64,000 nucleotides of DNA from Sphagnum magellanicum (GCA_021904315.1 CM038920.1:11842001-11906000), one strand, 5' to 3'. Shown: positions 23,421 through 35,989, numbered from the stretch's first letter. A program made the numbers and translations. Notes: generated by a model from the letters alone, not told the origin.

Positions 23421-24484
23421 CCCATCGCAAGATGAACCTGTTTTTCTATGCATCAAAATTTCTCACTCAATTTTACACAACCTTTTTCTGACCAATTAAA
23501 CCCTGACCAACAATAGGTAACTCCCAATCAAATTTAAAAATCTTTTCTGAATGATAAAATAAAATTCCCACTCAATTTTAAGAAAACTTTTGTAACCAGT
23601 GGTTTTTTTTTTTCGAAATTCCTCAAGTATGTCCACTGGCAAGTGTCTCTAGCATTAATTAGCATCAAATGGTGACTGTCCTAGGTTGGCTGGAGCATTT
23701 TTCTGAAAGTGCTGCTACAAATGGCGACCTTGGAAGCAGGGATTTTTTTTTTTCAAGTATTCTTGGTTGCCAATGTGGCTACACAGCTCATGTATGAAGT
23801 AGCATAGGTGGCTAAAATTTTATGTGAGGTGGAGGTGACATGGCGATTTTTGTTTTTGGCGAGTGGCCATGACGACGAGTTGTAATTTGCAAGTGTTTGC
23901 AAAGTGGTGACAATACCTCAGAATCTGTTTGAATGTAGCGGCAACATGTGTATCGCCACATATTTGGTGATTGAGTTATTGCTGAAGGGGAAATGAACAT
24001 GCATCCACACATTGCCAATGGAGGTGTAAGAAAGGAAAGAAATGCATATTGAGTTCACAATCAAATGCATAGAGACATGCTTTACATGAGTGATAGTTTA
24101 CATGCAAAAAAGTTTCATAAAAGACCATAGGACTATTTAAATATCCTACAAAACACAAGAAACACAGACTTCTCTACAATCCCATAAGGAAGAAAGTGGA
24201 TTTGCTGGCTGTGCATGACCCACACATATTGCACCCTATGTCACAAATTAATTCAAAAATTCAACACATATGTTCATTATGCAATTTAGGAAAATTATGG
24301 AAAGTTTATACACAATGAATTGACTATGCTAATCATGTGTAGAAGATACTCTTCATAGTTAATCCATTTGAGTTGAGAAACCTATGCAACACCAAGTACC
24401 CTATAGATTATTTCAAAAACAACATGATTTTTCTTTGTAGCCCATAAATCTTTCAAAAAAACCCAGTAGTTTCCAAGAGCAAGC

Positions 24485-26560
24485 TACATCTACACATTTG
24501 CACAGTAATGGATTTTGTTTTGCCATTTGGTAATGGTTTGATCATAAGGGAAACTTTGCAGAATACAAAAAGGTTGATTGAAAAAATGGGTGCAAAGATC
24601 TAGGTGAGTGTTCAACCGATTCCGTAACCTATTCTTCATGAAGCTCATGATGTTGAAAGTGTGCTCATATTCAATTGAACCAAACATTTCAAGGACAACA
24701 ACAATCTTTGCAAGTTTCATGAATTCTAGGAACTTATGGTTGAGGATGGGATTTGCAATGATCTTGTGCCAAAGTCTGGTCATTAGATTCAAGCTACTCT
24801 CCTCCCACAAGACGACCTTAGAGTTGTGCATCATAGTCACCTTGAAGTGGGATAACTGTAAATCCAAGTTGTGAGCTGAAAGTAAACTAGGCACAACTCT
24901 CCCATTTTCACCCAACTTGCCAAGCACACAAAAAGTGGCCTTCAAGACATTCATGTGAAAGTAAAAAGTAGTTTCCACCTTGACAATGTTTTTGGTTTAG
25001 AAATGGGGGTAGATGACACCCAGAGCAATCATCACTTGGGAAATGTTAATCTGACTTAAACATCAGCCCCCATGTTGTTCCTTCACATTCTTCTTTCACC
25101 TTGTTCACAACCTATCTGAATGCCTCTTTGGTGATAGGTTGCAACTTGCAAAACCATCTTCACCAATGTAGTAGACAAGGTACTTATGTCCAAAAAACAA
25201 AAAGGCAAAGTAAACAACGTCTTCACTACCATTAAGGTTAAAAAACCAATCCATTGGCAATTTTTTGTTGGTTAGGGTTTCAATGGCATTGAATTTGTCA
25301 AATGTTGGGTCTTCAAACTTAGCATATGGGTCACAATATAGCCAATAAAGTTCATAGAATCCACAAAGTTGCATACAAAAATGTTTTTGTTTTGTGCGAT
25401 TTTAATCAATGCATGCACACATTCGAATAAAGGAAGTATGTATGATAGCCCTAGAATGACTTCCACATCACATAAAGAGCTCATATTTTTCCCTGCACCA
25501 TCACTTTTAACACTTTTTACATGCATCTTAACAATCAGAGGGTGATATTATGAATAGACCTATTTTGTAAATGAAAGCATAAAGATCCATTGGGTTTTCA
25601 TATTATGGAGTAATTTGTTGCCTTCGGTTTGTAGCATATCAGTGAACTTTTGAAATTTGGTAACCTTCTTTGGACTATGAACAAAAAAGGCATATAAACT
25701 TTGTAGAAGGAGCTTTAATTGATGCACCAAAGTCACATTCGACAAAGTGACAATGACGAAGTTTGTTTTGTGAGCAAAATAATGAACCCTAGTGGTAAAA
25801 GTTGCAACCTTTTCCTTGAATTGTAGAGTCACCCTTGATTTATGGCCCTATAACACACTATTGTCGTTGCACCGGATGTTGATTAGCTTGCCAACAAGCT
25901 TCTCCAACCCTAATCCACCATATTTAACTAAACACTTCAACATCAAAGAAAAGATGTTGTTAAATGTGGCTAACATGCTCATTGTCTATACACAAAAAAA
26001 GATCAAAATCCTCTTTCATTGTTGAACCATGTATAGGTGAATGAAGAGCCATTAGGTATTATTGATTATTGTAACCTCATTGATAAAAACGTCAATGAAA
26101 GAAGCAACAACAAAAGTTGTTTTGGTGGAATCCAAAAGAATGTCATGCATAATTTTTGCCATCCCCTAGACACTACCATCAGTCCAATGTTTCCTAGAAA
26201 TTGACTTTAACTTTTAAAAGTTGAAAAAAATCTTTCAAAGATTCAAAATTGGTCACAAGACATCCATTAGCAAGAATATGAAAAACAATAATAAATTGCA
26301 TGTATTTTTGCTTTTACTCAAAAGGGACCTTAGTTTGGAGGTAGTCCAAAACAAATGAGTGGTCAACAACTGTATAAGCACGTTCATTTTTCATATGCAC
26401 AGAGTCCTTATTGAAATAAAATTGACTGGCATCAACCCTAAGCATGGATTTTTTCCTCTTACAACAACCTTGATGCTTTAACAAACTATTTAACTTGGGG
26501 GCTAGTGGTTTTTCTTTCCCTTCCACAAAGGTACATATGATGCAACACACTTGTTAACTT
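24485..26560 (-). mobile_element. Decayed hAT transposon, copy 2
   Basis: This is the best-preserved of the related hAT relics on the minus strand. N-terminal BED-like finger at 26450-26550 (CCIICTFVEGKEKPLAPKLN then a LLKH word). The middle, at 25560-25832, carries KTNFVIVTLSNV, LLLQSLYAFFVHSPKKV and GNKLLHNMKTQWI, typical of the central hAT region. At 25105-25374 are DPTFDKFNAIETLTNKKLP and MDWFFNLNG. The C-terminal dimerisation block at 24600-24800 has LAKIVVVLEMFGSIEYEHTF and SFMKNRLRNRL. Frames change at least four times and there are internal stops, so no active transposase can be made. Copies 1 and 3 carry the same blocks. A 79-bp tandem array starts about 230 bp beyond its 5' end. Confidence 0.7.
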
Positions 26561-26794
26561 GGCCTTTTTAATCCAACATCAATTTTGACCATATTATTTG
26601 AGTGGTCCAAACATCCTAGGATTTGTATGCTCTTTCGTACATCTTCCTTTTTTCCTTCTTTGGACTGTGTAGCTAAATCACATATAACCCTCTTCCCTCT
26701 ATCATCATTAGCACTACCAAATGGTAAGGATTCAACAAGAGTTGATGGACTAGCTCCATTAGAAGGGGGTCAAGAAAGAAGGAATATTGTCTTG

Positions 26795-27440
26795 AATTTA
26801 AAGTTTTTCAAGATTTATGTTGTCTTGTAATTGGATTCTAGATCAAAAATTAAAAAAAACCCAAACCCATCATGAATATAAAGAATCATTAACTCCCAAA
26901 TGTAATTTTAAGTTTTGGATCAGAAAGAATTAAAAAAACCTAAACTTTAAGTGAATATTAGCCTTTTTAAACTCCCAAATACAATTTTGGGTTTTAGATT
27001 AAAAAAATTAAATAACCTTAAACCCTAAATGCATATCAGGAAGTCTTAATTCCCAAGTGCAATTTTGAATTTTGGATTAGAAAATGAAAAAAAATCGTAA
27101 ATCGTAAATGGATATCAAAAAGTCCCAACTCCTAAACTATGCAAGTCTCAGTTATGGATTAGAAAATTTAAAAAACTCAAAATCCTTATGAATATCAAGA
27201 ACTTTTAATTCCCAAGTGTAATTCTTGGTTTTGAGTCAAAAAATTAAAAAAAACCCAAACCCAAAACCCTTTTGAATATAAAAAAACTCCCAACTCCCAA
27301 TTTCCAAGCACAATTCTTAGTTTTGGATCAAAAAATTAAGAAAACTGAAACCCTTTTTGAATATCAAGATTTAGAACTTAAAAGATAAAAAAAACCATTG
27401 CCTCTTGAAGCTTGAGGCTTGAACTATAAATCACCACTCT
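26795..27440. repeat. About 79-bp tandem array, seven to eight units
   Basis: Units start near 26874, 26953, 27031, 27110, 27190, 27274 and 27359, with a likely earlier one at about 26797. Each holds GAATATCAAGAA or a variant, a CTCCCAA(G/A)TG word, a TTTTGGATTAGAAAAT word and a run of A with CCCAAACCC. Offsets are 79, 78, 79, 80, 84 and 85 bp. The array lies beyond the 5' end of hAT copy 2 and may belong to that element's subterminal region. Confidence 0.8.
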
Positions 27441-29090
27441 TGCAATTTTGGATTTTGGAATATGGTTCAAAAAATAAAAAACCACCAATCCCAATTCCTA
27501 AACCATAAGATCAATCTCTTGCAATGCAAAACCCCAAGTTCAATTTGAAAATTCAAAATGTAATTCATTCAAGGAAAAAACCCTTTGATTATCAAACCCT
27601 AAATCATTATTCACAAGGATTGTCTTATTTCAAGATCGATTTAGAAAAAAACTTGAAGTTTGGACATCAAAAGAATAATTCACCCCTCAAGCCCTAAGTC
27701 TGAATGCTTGCAAGTTGCAAAATTCCAATGAGCACTATGTAGTGTGAAGTGAAAGACATACCTCCAAGTTGTGATTGTGGAATTTGGATTTTAAACTTCT
27801 TTAGACTTTGGCGGTTGGCCACTTTGAGTTCCATTGTTGTTGATGTGTTGCAAATCTTGTTGAGCTCTCATAACTTTGATGCTCATACACTATCTCTCTT
27901 GCTCTAAACCACAAGCTCTCAAAATCCATGGAATCGCCAAAAAATGAAAATGGACATTAAAGAGAAGAATCGTTGTAATGGGAATTTCTACAATATTTTT
28001 GAATTTTACAAAATCATTAATAGTGCCACCCTCGAATTCTACAAAATCATTAATTAATAATAATGCCCGCCTAAATCCAATCTATTACCTTTAAAAAACT
28101 TACTACTAAAAGTTGTGTTGGTGATTTCATGCTATGAGTGCATCACCAATGTTGGTGATGGAGACAAAACATGTAGCTAGTGTGGTGAAAACACACTAAC
28201 GATGGCAACACAAGTGGCGAGAAAGGAATGGCTGCGGGATAGAAAAAGGTAAATTAAGGTTTGAGGGTAGTGAGGTTGTGACGATCTTGCCACTTGGTGA
28301 CCATCACTTTAGGCAAAATTTCAAGATTTAGGGCCCACACTTTAAAGCAAGCATGTTGCAAGGCCCATTTTTGTGTCACCTTTTGGCAATTTTTCGCCTT
28401 AAGAAAAAGGTTGCTTGGAAGTGCTTAGGCCTACATGTGGCTAATTTAATTATTCTATTTTTAAAATGGTGAAAAGAACCACTAAAAATCACAATTTTTT
28501 TTTTCATATTCTGAAAAAAAATTCACCACAACAAAAAGAAAACACTGTTTGTAACCAGTAAATGTCCAGATATACATATGCTTCAAATCCTGCACTTCCA
28601 AATTCCAAGTTTACACAACCTTGGCAACTTGAATCCTCCAGTTGAAGTTTGTATAGCCTTGAACATCATGAAGCAAATAACCATGCAACATAACCCCCCT
28701 CAAATCCTGACACGTATTATCACCATCAGACTCGCATTGCAAATATGTAGCCCTTACAACAAGTATTGAGGGAGAAAGCAACCAAAATGGATAAACCCTA
28801 ATCTCTATGCAACATTTTTTAAGACCTGAAAATGCAACATCCATTGCCTCCTTATTCAATAACAACAAAAGGAAGGCAAAAAAAACAAGCAACTCATCAT
28901 GTAAGTAATGGCTCTGTCCTTTATGGCAAATTCAAACAAAATCATGAGAAATGATGGAACTGTGTAACAGGATTAGATCATTTAACTGAAAAAATAAATC
29001 TGATTATTAAAAAGAGAAATATTTTGTAATGTCTCCCAGCTGTCACAAACATATTTGTTCCAAGTTCAAGCCAAAGTTTTACCCCAAATT
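27441..29090. other. Intergenic sequence with a possible repeat tail
   Basis: The first part continues the A-rich, CCC-containing style of the array. Near 28430-28560 a TACATGTGGCTAATTTAATT word and A-rich sequence resemble the GCCAAATTTGGC family. The minus-strand frame at 28611-28892 starts only at TTG and has no recognised domain. No gene is called. Confidence 0.4.
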
Positions 29091-29112
29091 TATTATTATT
29101 ATTATTATTATT
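29091..29112. repeat. (ATT)n microsatellite
   Basis: Seven consecutive ATT-type triplets. Confidence 0.85.
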
Positions 29113-29224
29113 TTATAAGTCTCTTGGATTTGGATTATGTGATGACCCAGCACCAACTAGTGTACCATTGATTAGAGACTTGTTATGACTCAATTTTGGA
29201 TGAACTACAAATGTAAAAACTCAT

Positions 29225-29405
29225 ATTTCCCCCTCACAACTACTTAGGTAGGGAATGTAAGTGCTTGCTATGTAAGCAGGTAAAGCATTTGATGACTACA
29301 TGTGGATGGTTAGTGTATAGCTAACCACTGTGGTTAGATATGGGACACCAGTACAACAAGAAAATGTTTCCTGTCCACATATCATCCATCCTGCATGATG
29401 CACGA
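29225..29405 (-). repeat. Dispersed repeat, copy 2 of an inverted pair
   Basis: The reverse complement matches 6366-6545: GGATGGATGATATGTGGACA, a TTGTTGTAC word, CTAACCACAGTGGTTAGCTA and CACTTACATTCCCTACCTAA. See the first copy. Confidence 0.6.
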
Positions 29406-31039
29406 GTTCACTCAGGCCCAGCATTTGGATGGAGCCAAGAAATGAATGATCAACCAAGTCCAAATTAAATTTGAACTGCCAACATGTGAAATGAAGTACC
29501 TTACCCTAGGATTGGTTTCATCATTAAATAATCCATCAAGTTTTGAAATGACCTTTTGTGAAAATATGATGTTGGAACTTGGAACCTGACCAGAGTGTTG
29601 AAAATCGTCATAACTATGGCAGGTTATGTTGCTATGATATGAATAATTTCATCATAAAAATAAAATTATTAATGTCGATTATTCTAAACCACAACATGAG
29701 GAATAATTTCAAACTTTACAATAAATTTATTTGGAAATGATAATTTATTCATTTTGTCATATGTGGAAGCTGAACGAAAGCTATGTGCTACTTAAGCAAG
29801 TTCGTGTGCAAAGAAAAGAGAAGAAAAGAGAATGAAACGTGTAAAGTTAAGGCCCCAGTCCAAGGCAGTTGCATCATTTACAGTTTATTGTCATGGATTG
29901 TCAAGGCCGTTACACAGAGGCAACTAACTAGCCCACACAAATTGTGGAGTTGCTTAGGAGATGTGCCTTAACTGAGTGTGAAGCATAAGCTTATATTGTG
30001 ACACATGTCCAATTGAACTTATTAGTGCACTACCCAACATGTGGTGGCCAGAGGTTTACAAAAGTTGAGTGCATGCTCCCGCTAGTTCATAATCCTCTCC
30101 TGCCCCCACCTTTTTCTTCTTTCTCACACCTTTGTAAACTACATGAAATTTTGTGATAGTGCTCTATATGTATTGTAAAGCCCCCGAGTGGGGGCATTCT
30201 CAAAATAAGGGGCCTAGGATAAGGAGGTCCCTGAGTCCAGCCCGGTATTGTGGGAATGCCTTCACCGTGGGCTTTATCCATCATAAAGTGTGAGGCACAG
30301 GTTATTATGAACCTAAACATATGTAGATCACGGAGGCTAGGGTTCTTATGTATACTCCTAAAGAGTGGCAGGGATCTTATGCCTACTTGAAGGCTTGCAA
30401 ATCCTTCCCATGTGGCCAGGGCCTTAACAATTCCATGTCTAGTCTCACTGGTAATTATAAATCTTTAAATTTCACACTGAAAAAACACTCTTTCCACAAG
30501 GTTTTTTTACTAAGAATAATTGCAATTCACCACCAAACCCATCACTGGTTTGTGGTATGTAAGAGATCCTTACATCTGGTGTAGTGGTCAGTGAACTAAT
30601 AACAATTAATAAGACAAAACTAACAATAATAATCTTAATTGCAAGTGCCATAATTCACATCGTTGCAATTTACAAGCCCTCATTGTCATCTTTGAGAATT
30701 TTTTTGGTTGATTCTCTTAGAACACATATCAGATTTTCTCACATTTTGTCCCATAATTTAAATATTATGTGACTTTAGCGTGTGTCTTCTCAACCAACAT
30801 GCTCCAAAGACAACCCCATTATTTTTTTATTCATGTCTGTCAACAGAAATACTTAAAATTTCATCAAAGTACCATATTAACTTGATCACAAGTGGTGAAA
30901 CAATTCTTTCAATACAATGCACATTACAAAAGAAGCAAATGAGATGCTTTTGAACAGATCATAAACAAATTCATTTCGCATTCACGTTAAACATGCCACA
31001 AGATTCAGTCATCTCTGATGTTTGTGTAAACCTAGTTCT
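29406..31039. other. Intergenic sequence
   Basis: No gene recognised. Near 30576 the word TGGTGTAGTGGTCAGTG resembles a Pol III A box of tRNA-derived SINEs, but no B box follows at the right spacing. Short open frames lack domains. Confidence 0.4.
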
Positions 31040-31560
31040 AGTTGGTAGCCAAAAATATTGAAGGATCCTCAAAAACTTTTACTTTCGTATTCTTATCACC
31101 AAATCTGGCTAAATCATCTTATACACAATTGCCACTTCAGCTGCATCACAAAAATGATAAAAGGGGAAAAAAAAACCCACTGGTCTGAACTTGCAGCTTT
31201 TTTTTCACTGGCAAGCTTTCACCTAAAAGAGAATTCAAAAATTCAGAATTAAAAAAAAGAAGTGATTTTTGAGGGTTTTAAATGCCAGAAGTGAGGAAAG
31301 AAAAACACCAAGAAAAAGAAGGTAAAAATCACCAGATTTGTATATTTGGTTTTCATTGTGTAGCAAAAAAATATAGAAGGATGATCAAATATTTGTACTT
31401 TATTTTGGGTTTATGGCCACATTTGGCTAAATCTTTCTCAGGATGATTCATGCTTTTTCTACCTCTTTCTCAGATGATTGCCACTTTGGCTACAAAAAAA
31501 CAATTCCTGACAAAACCCGATAGCCATAAATTCTTTTTCTTTTCCTTTAAGGCAATTCCC
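31040..31560 (+). repeat. GCCAAATTTGGC-family dispersed repeat, copy E
   Basis: About 500 bp just upstream of the UPF0496 gene. It has two direct sub-copies of the core: ACCAAATCTGGCTAAATCAT near 31099 and GCCACATTTGGCTAAATC near 31420. Each is followed by an ATTGCCACTT word and then CACAAAA or TACAAAA. Between them are the blocks shared with copy B (GTGATTTTTGAGGG, GCCAGAAGTGAGG). Non-coding. Confidence 0.7.
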
Positions 31561-31847
31561 TGAAGTTGACATCTGTCATGTCCCAAACAGCGTACTGCCA
31601 TCCCCAAAATGAATTAAGAGAAACCCACCCATTTTCAGATAGACTAAAAAAACCGCAATTTTGAAGGCGCAAAAGGAGACTTGACAGTAAAGCGTCCAGC
31701 TCCCTTCACTTCCCTTCCCTTCCTTCCTTGAGGTTTTGCTTGAAGGCCACAAGGAAGCAGAGGATCGCATTCTCGATTTGAGTATGGCGGAAGGAACTTC
31801 CGTCATTCAGAAATTGCAAACAAGCAAGGACACGACGCCACAGCCAG

Positions 31848-31875
31848 GATGAGGAGGAGGAGGAGGAGGAGGAAG
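31848..31875. repeat. (GAG)n microsatellite
   Basis: About nine GAG/GGA triplets in the likely 5' leader or promoter of the UPF0496 gene. Confidence 0.85.
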
Positions 31876-32099
31876 AGCAGAATACCTGGAGAATAAAGAG
31901 ACAGATCAAGTTCAGAATTCTTTAGACCCAGTTGGAATTTTTTTAAGAATCAAGATTCTTCGGCAACCGATCAGTTTTGTGGATTTTTGTTTTGGGTTCT
32001 CTTTAGTTCTAGTTCAATTGCTGGTTTTGGGTGGTCGGGTTTCTTTACAGAAGCTGAGGATCCGAGCGTTGTATCACTAATTGTATCAAGCTTTGTTGA

Positions 32100-34453
32100 A
32101 TGGGGTTATATGGGGAGAGTCAGGACGTGGTTGATCAGCTTCTAGTATCAATGCCTTGCAATATGCCTAGTGCTGCTGCTTATGATAGCTTAGCGGATTG
32201 CGAAGCTGCAGTAACCTCATGTACATCTGAACATCCTGATGTGAAGTTTTTTGATGAAAACCTGCTTGATCAGACGCTGCAAATTATCCGGCAGAGATCA
32301 TCAGCGCTAGTGTCAAGTGGTGTTGGCGTAGGAGTAGCTGTGGAGGAGCGCCTAGGACGTGATGATCAGGGAGCTGTCTCGTTCAAATGTAATTTCAAGG
32401 ATGTTACGGCCTGCACCCGAGGGTTGCAGCTTGAAGTTAATTATAAGGAAGTTACAGTGGATATGATCCTGAATTGCTGCAACAATATTAAGGATCATGT
32501 GTGGGCCAATAAAGAATTGAAGGAGTTAGTGGGGGGTTACTTTGACACGAGCTTGAGTGCTTTGAACTTATGTGGAGTGCTGCAAGATTGTCTTCAGAGG
32601 ACACGAGAACGTCAGCATTATATTCGGGTACATGTAATATATATCAGACAGATTAATATAATCTTCATGAGAACTGAACAAAATTATATCCAGGATTCTA
32701 GGCTTTCGTCATTGCAGCTGATCAAGAAGATCACTTGAGGGTTGTTAACTTTTCTGATGAATATATGGCCTTCCTCATGCTGCAGGTGGCACTGGAGCAC
32801 ATGTCTGCTGCACCGGAAGCTGACCATGATGATCCCAGCTGCATGACAGAAGTCATGACGGATTGCGAAGACGTGGTGCTGAAGGAGCTTGACGCTTTTG
32901 CAGAAGCTCCGGACCCATTCCTTGACGATTTCACGAAGGAGTTCGAAAAGGTCTACGAGAGTCACGTAGCCATGCAGAAGAGGCTGGAGTTGAAGAAGAA
33001 AAAGATCAACGACAAGCTAAGTGCAATACAGGGATGGATCAAAATGTTCAACAATACATTTATACTATGCGGCCTTGTTGCGGATCAAAATTTACATCTA
33101 GAGGAACTAGAGAATACGACGACAAAACGCATAGAATATTTAACTACCGCGCGCCTTGGCGGAAGCTGCTGCAGGCCGCTTAGTCCCAGCAGCAGCTTCT
33201 GCAGTCGCTTCTATTTGCGGATCAAAGCGACAAAAGCAATTGTAGAAGCTGCATTCCGAGGAAACTATGTGGCAATCCAAGACCTCAACAACATCAAAGT
33301 TTCTGTCGATCGTCTAGAGGTATTTCAAATATCCTTAAAGTCGCCCTGTCTTCACCCTGTCTTTGGGCTTCCCTTCACCCCCTATCCTCTCTTTCAATGG
33401 TATCTGCAAAGTATTGAAATTTCATTATATCTCAGTGTAAAAAGCTGAAACCCAGCATTTAATGCACAACGTTAGAGAGTAATTATAGTAGTTGTACAGG
33501 TAGGAGCAGTGAAAATATATGTAGCAGCATTGGAGGCGCTCAGGAAAAAGGAAACCGCAGGATGAAACTCAGTTTACCACAAAATTTGAGGGTGTTCTGA
33601 GTCTCACCCACCCCCTTAATGCTAATGTACTTTTTTGCAGGTTTTTAAAAAATCTCACTTGGTGACCAAACTCAGGGTTCTGCTGCTGTGTTTTCCTTAC
33701 TTTACGGATAACTCTATGATATATCATTTTATCTCAACCTCATATATTTTATAATATATATACAAAGAGTAACTTTCCCTATATAATGATTAAATTTTTA
33801 TTTCGTTATTATTATGAAAAAAGGTGGGTTGCGATCATCCAAAAGAGAACTTAGCCAAATAGATTTAGAAAACTTTAGGAAACGTTCTACATGTTGGCGA
33901 CAAACTGCTAGAACATATTGTCTAAATATGGCAAATTCAAAAAAGGAATTCTCTGATGTGACCACAAATTGCCGTTTTATTTTATTTTATAAAAAAGCCT
34001 TTGTACCTGTGGCAAGGCCTTTTTCTTTTTTCTTTTTTAAAATTCTGTTGCCAGGATGCCAAATTTTTTATCTGACCAAGGAGATAATAATATTTTACAT
34101 AGATTGTTAAGGAGATTACACAGAATATTTTGCACAGATTGATTGATGTTTGAGGATTCTGTAATTATGTTTGTGGACTGCAGAGTGAAATAGCAGCCAT
34201 TGTGCGGAACATCAGATTCGGGGACGAGCGACATGAACACGATCCGTTTTCTTTGCAAGTGGCGATGGTGGCGATCGGATGGAAACAAGCAGCATTCATC
34301 AAGTTGTTGACGGAATTGCAAGAAAGTACTGTAACTTCATCGCACAACCGTATATGCAAGGCGAGACGACTGGTTCTCCAACGCATCGTAGAAAACCGAG
34401 AATACGTATTAAAAAGAAAACCGGATTTTCTACGGAAAGAGGACAAAGTATAG
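32100..34453 (+). CDS. UPF0496 (DUF677, AT14A-like) family protein, three exons
   Basis: Exons 32100-32627, 32786-33319 and 34184-34453 join in phase 0 at both GT-AG junctions (CGG|GTACAT to CTGCAG|GTG; GAG|GTATTT to CTGCAG|AGT) and give 443 residues. Known family members are plant-specific, roughly 350-450 residues, mostly helical with a central hydrophobic stretch; some are called AT14A-like and linked to membrane-cytoskeleton contact, and the molecular function is unsettled. Supporting blocks: a helical N-terminal part ending GVLQDCLQRTRERQ (about 160-173), FEKVYESHVAMQKRLELKKK with KINDKLSAIQ (about 225-255), and VEAAFRGNYVAIQDLNNIKV before the second splice (about 330-350). The central region expected to be hydrophobic (about 265-320) reads as unusual polar/Cys-Ser sequence, while another frame over 33147-33236 is Ala-rich. 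This suggests divergence or compensating frameshifts. Intron 1 is 158 nt; intron 2 is 864 nt and packed with repeats. The ATG at 32100 begins MGLYGES. Confidence 0.7.
33340..33720 (+). repeat. Dispersed repeat in UPF0496 intron 2 (also at 54.2-54.6 kb)
   Basis: Shares with 54170-54640 the ordered words CCCCCTATCC, AATGGTATC(T/C)GCAAAGTA, ATTTAATGCACAA, AATTATAGTAGTTGTACAGG, CAGTGAAAATATATGTAGCA, GATGAAACTCAGTTTACCAC and CTTTACGGATAACTCTA. Clearly homologous non-coding DNA. Confidence 0.8.
33820..34060 (-). repeat. GCCAAATTTGGC-family dispersed repeat, copy F (in intron)
   Basis: Reverse orientation, inside intron 2 of the UPF0496 gene: GCGATCATCCAAAAGAGAAC, TTAGCCAAATAGATTTAG, ATGTTGGCGACAAACTG and TCTAAATATGGCAAATTC match copy C in order. 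Confidence 0.7.
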
Positions 34454-34599
34454 TACCTACTTTTAGAATTATCGTTTAAGAAAAATTCATAATTGATATA
34501 TAAAATTGAAAATGTGCACCTTACATTAAGAGCCCAGGTGTGTCTGTCTGTTAAATTACAGCCATACCTTGGAGCAGAATACGCAGGTTGACCTATCCT

Positions 34600-35085
34600 T
34601 GCAGAATCTGTAGGCCCAGCTGATTCTACAGAAAATTCTGCACATCTAAGATGCTCTTAAGTACTACAGAGTACTGAGGTGTAAATTCTGCACAGCTATA
34701 AAAGGGTGCTGTTAGAGGGTGGTGACATCGATTCTGCACATCTAGGTGGTGATTCTGTTGCACATCTACCATCAGAGAGTAGGGTGTTGTTTCTGCACAA
34801 ACTAGATGCTATTTGAGTTGAACAGTGGGGAGGCTGATTCTGCTGCGGATTCTGCACACAGGTTGCCAATTCTGTACACAAACCTAGGAGCTCAATTCTG
34901 CACACCTAGGTGTGCTTAACTTAAGAGAGCAAGGCACTGATTCTACAGCAGATTCTGCACACCTAGTGTGCTTAACTCAAGAGAGCAAGGAACTGGTTCT
35001 GCTGCAGATTCTGCACAGCTAGGTGATTAAAAAATGTTACAGAGCGGTCTGCCAATTCTGCACTTCTAGGTTCCCTTGATGCTAG
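34600..35085. repeat. ATTCTGCACA minisatellite-like region
   Basis: At least eleven copies of ATTCTGCACANCTAGGTG or close variants occur at irregular spacing (for example near 34634, 34686, 34731, 34850, 34894, 34951, 35007 and 35055). Larger units with GTGCTTAACT(T/C)AAGAGAGCAAGG repeat at about 34911 and 34967. It starts about 150 bp after the UPF0496 stop. Confidence 0.8.
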
Positions 35086-35795
35086 AGAGTGGGTTGGAAC
35101 TTGGAACTGGACTAAGATACTTGGCCGCATTCTGTAGTACTTAAACTTTGTGGGGCTTCCACCTAGTCTAGCTAGATAGAATTGGTTTATGGCTCTTCAG
35201 GGCAGAGACTAGAGACATTGTGATGCACTCAGACACCGACCAAAGTTTGGTGTCCCCTCCATTCTAGACTCATGTGAAGTGTACTATAGGAGCAATTCTG
35301 GCATAACCCATCGATCCACTTGGGCTTCACCACCCTAATATGTTTCACCATCTGTCTCCAAGTTAGTATGTTGAATATTTATCATCTTTATGGATATCAT
35401 GTAAAAGGTGGAACCATTATGTGATTAGCTGCTTGTTCTTATGATTATAGATGTTTTAAGGTTTGATGCATATGTTAGGTATTTATTGCAAGACATTAAT
35501 GATTTTTTAGTTTAAAATATTTGTTCTTGAAACTTGGTTTAATGTGAATGAGGTCTCAATTTATTTTTTTGTGTTTGAGAATTTATTCTCATTGTGTGCC
35601 TTTGGAGACTCACCTTTCTTGTTTTGAGATTTTGAAGTGCACACCAAAAAGAACAAGTTTGTTGGTTTTTGTTTTTTTTGGTGCTTTGATCTAGAATCTT
35701 TTTGAAACATGAAAGAAAGTATTTATGTGTGTAACTTTCTTAGTTTTGATAGTGTTAGGCATCAATCTTATAGCACACAACATATAGCTCCAAGA

Positions 35796-35803
35796 GTTTG
35801 GAC
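35796..35803. repeat. 8-bp target-site duplication, left
   Basis: GTTTGGAC, identical to 40209-40216 and directly abutting the terminal inverted repeat of the hAT element. Confidence 0.9.
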
Positions 35804-35989
35804 CAATGTTGGGCGGTTCTCACTTTTTTCAGAGAACCAATTGATTTTGGTTTTTACATTATATTATGAGAATTTGATCGGTTTTCTAATTTTTAAAAAA
35901 AATTGGTTAGTATTTTATTTAATTCTTTTATTAATTAAAATATTTTCTAACTTAAAAAATTACATAAAAATACATGGAAATTTGGAAAA

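Noticed and set aside
28611..28892. 93-residue minus-strand frame with a hydrophobic start
   Set aside because: The frame starts at TTG, has no ATG before the hydrophobic part and matches no family I know; could be a fragment.
31576..31909. Minus-strand frames with Ser runs opposite the UPF0496 leader
   Set aside because: The Ser run is the GAG microsatellite read backwards; nothing else supports a gene.
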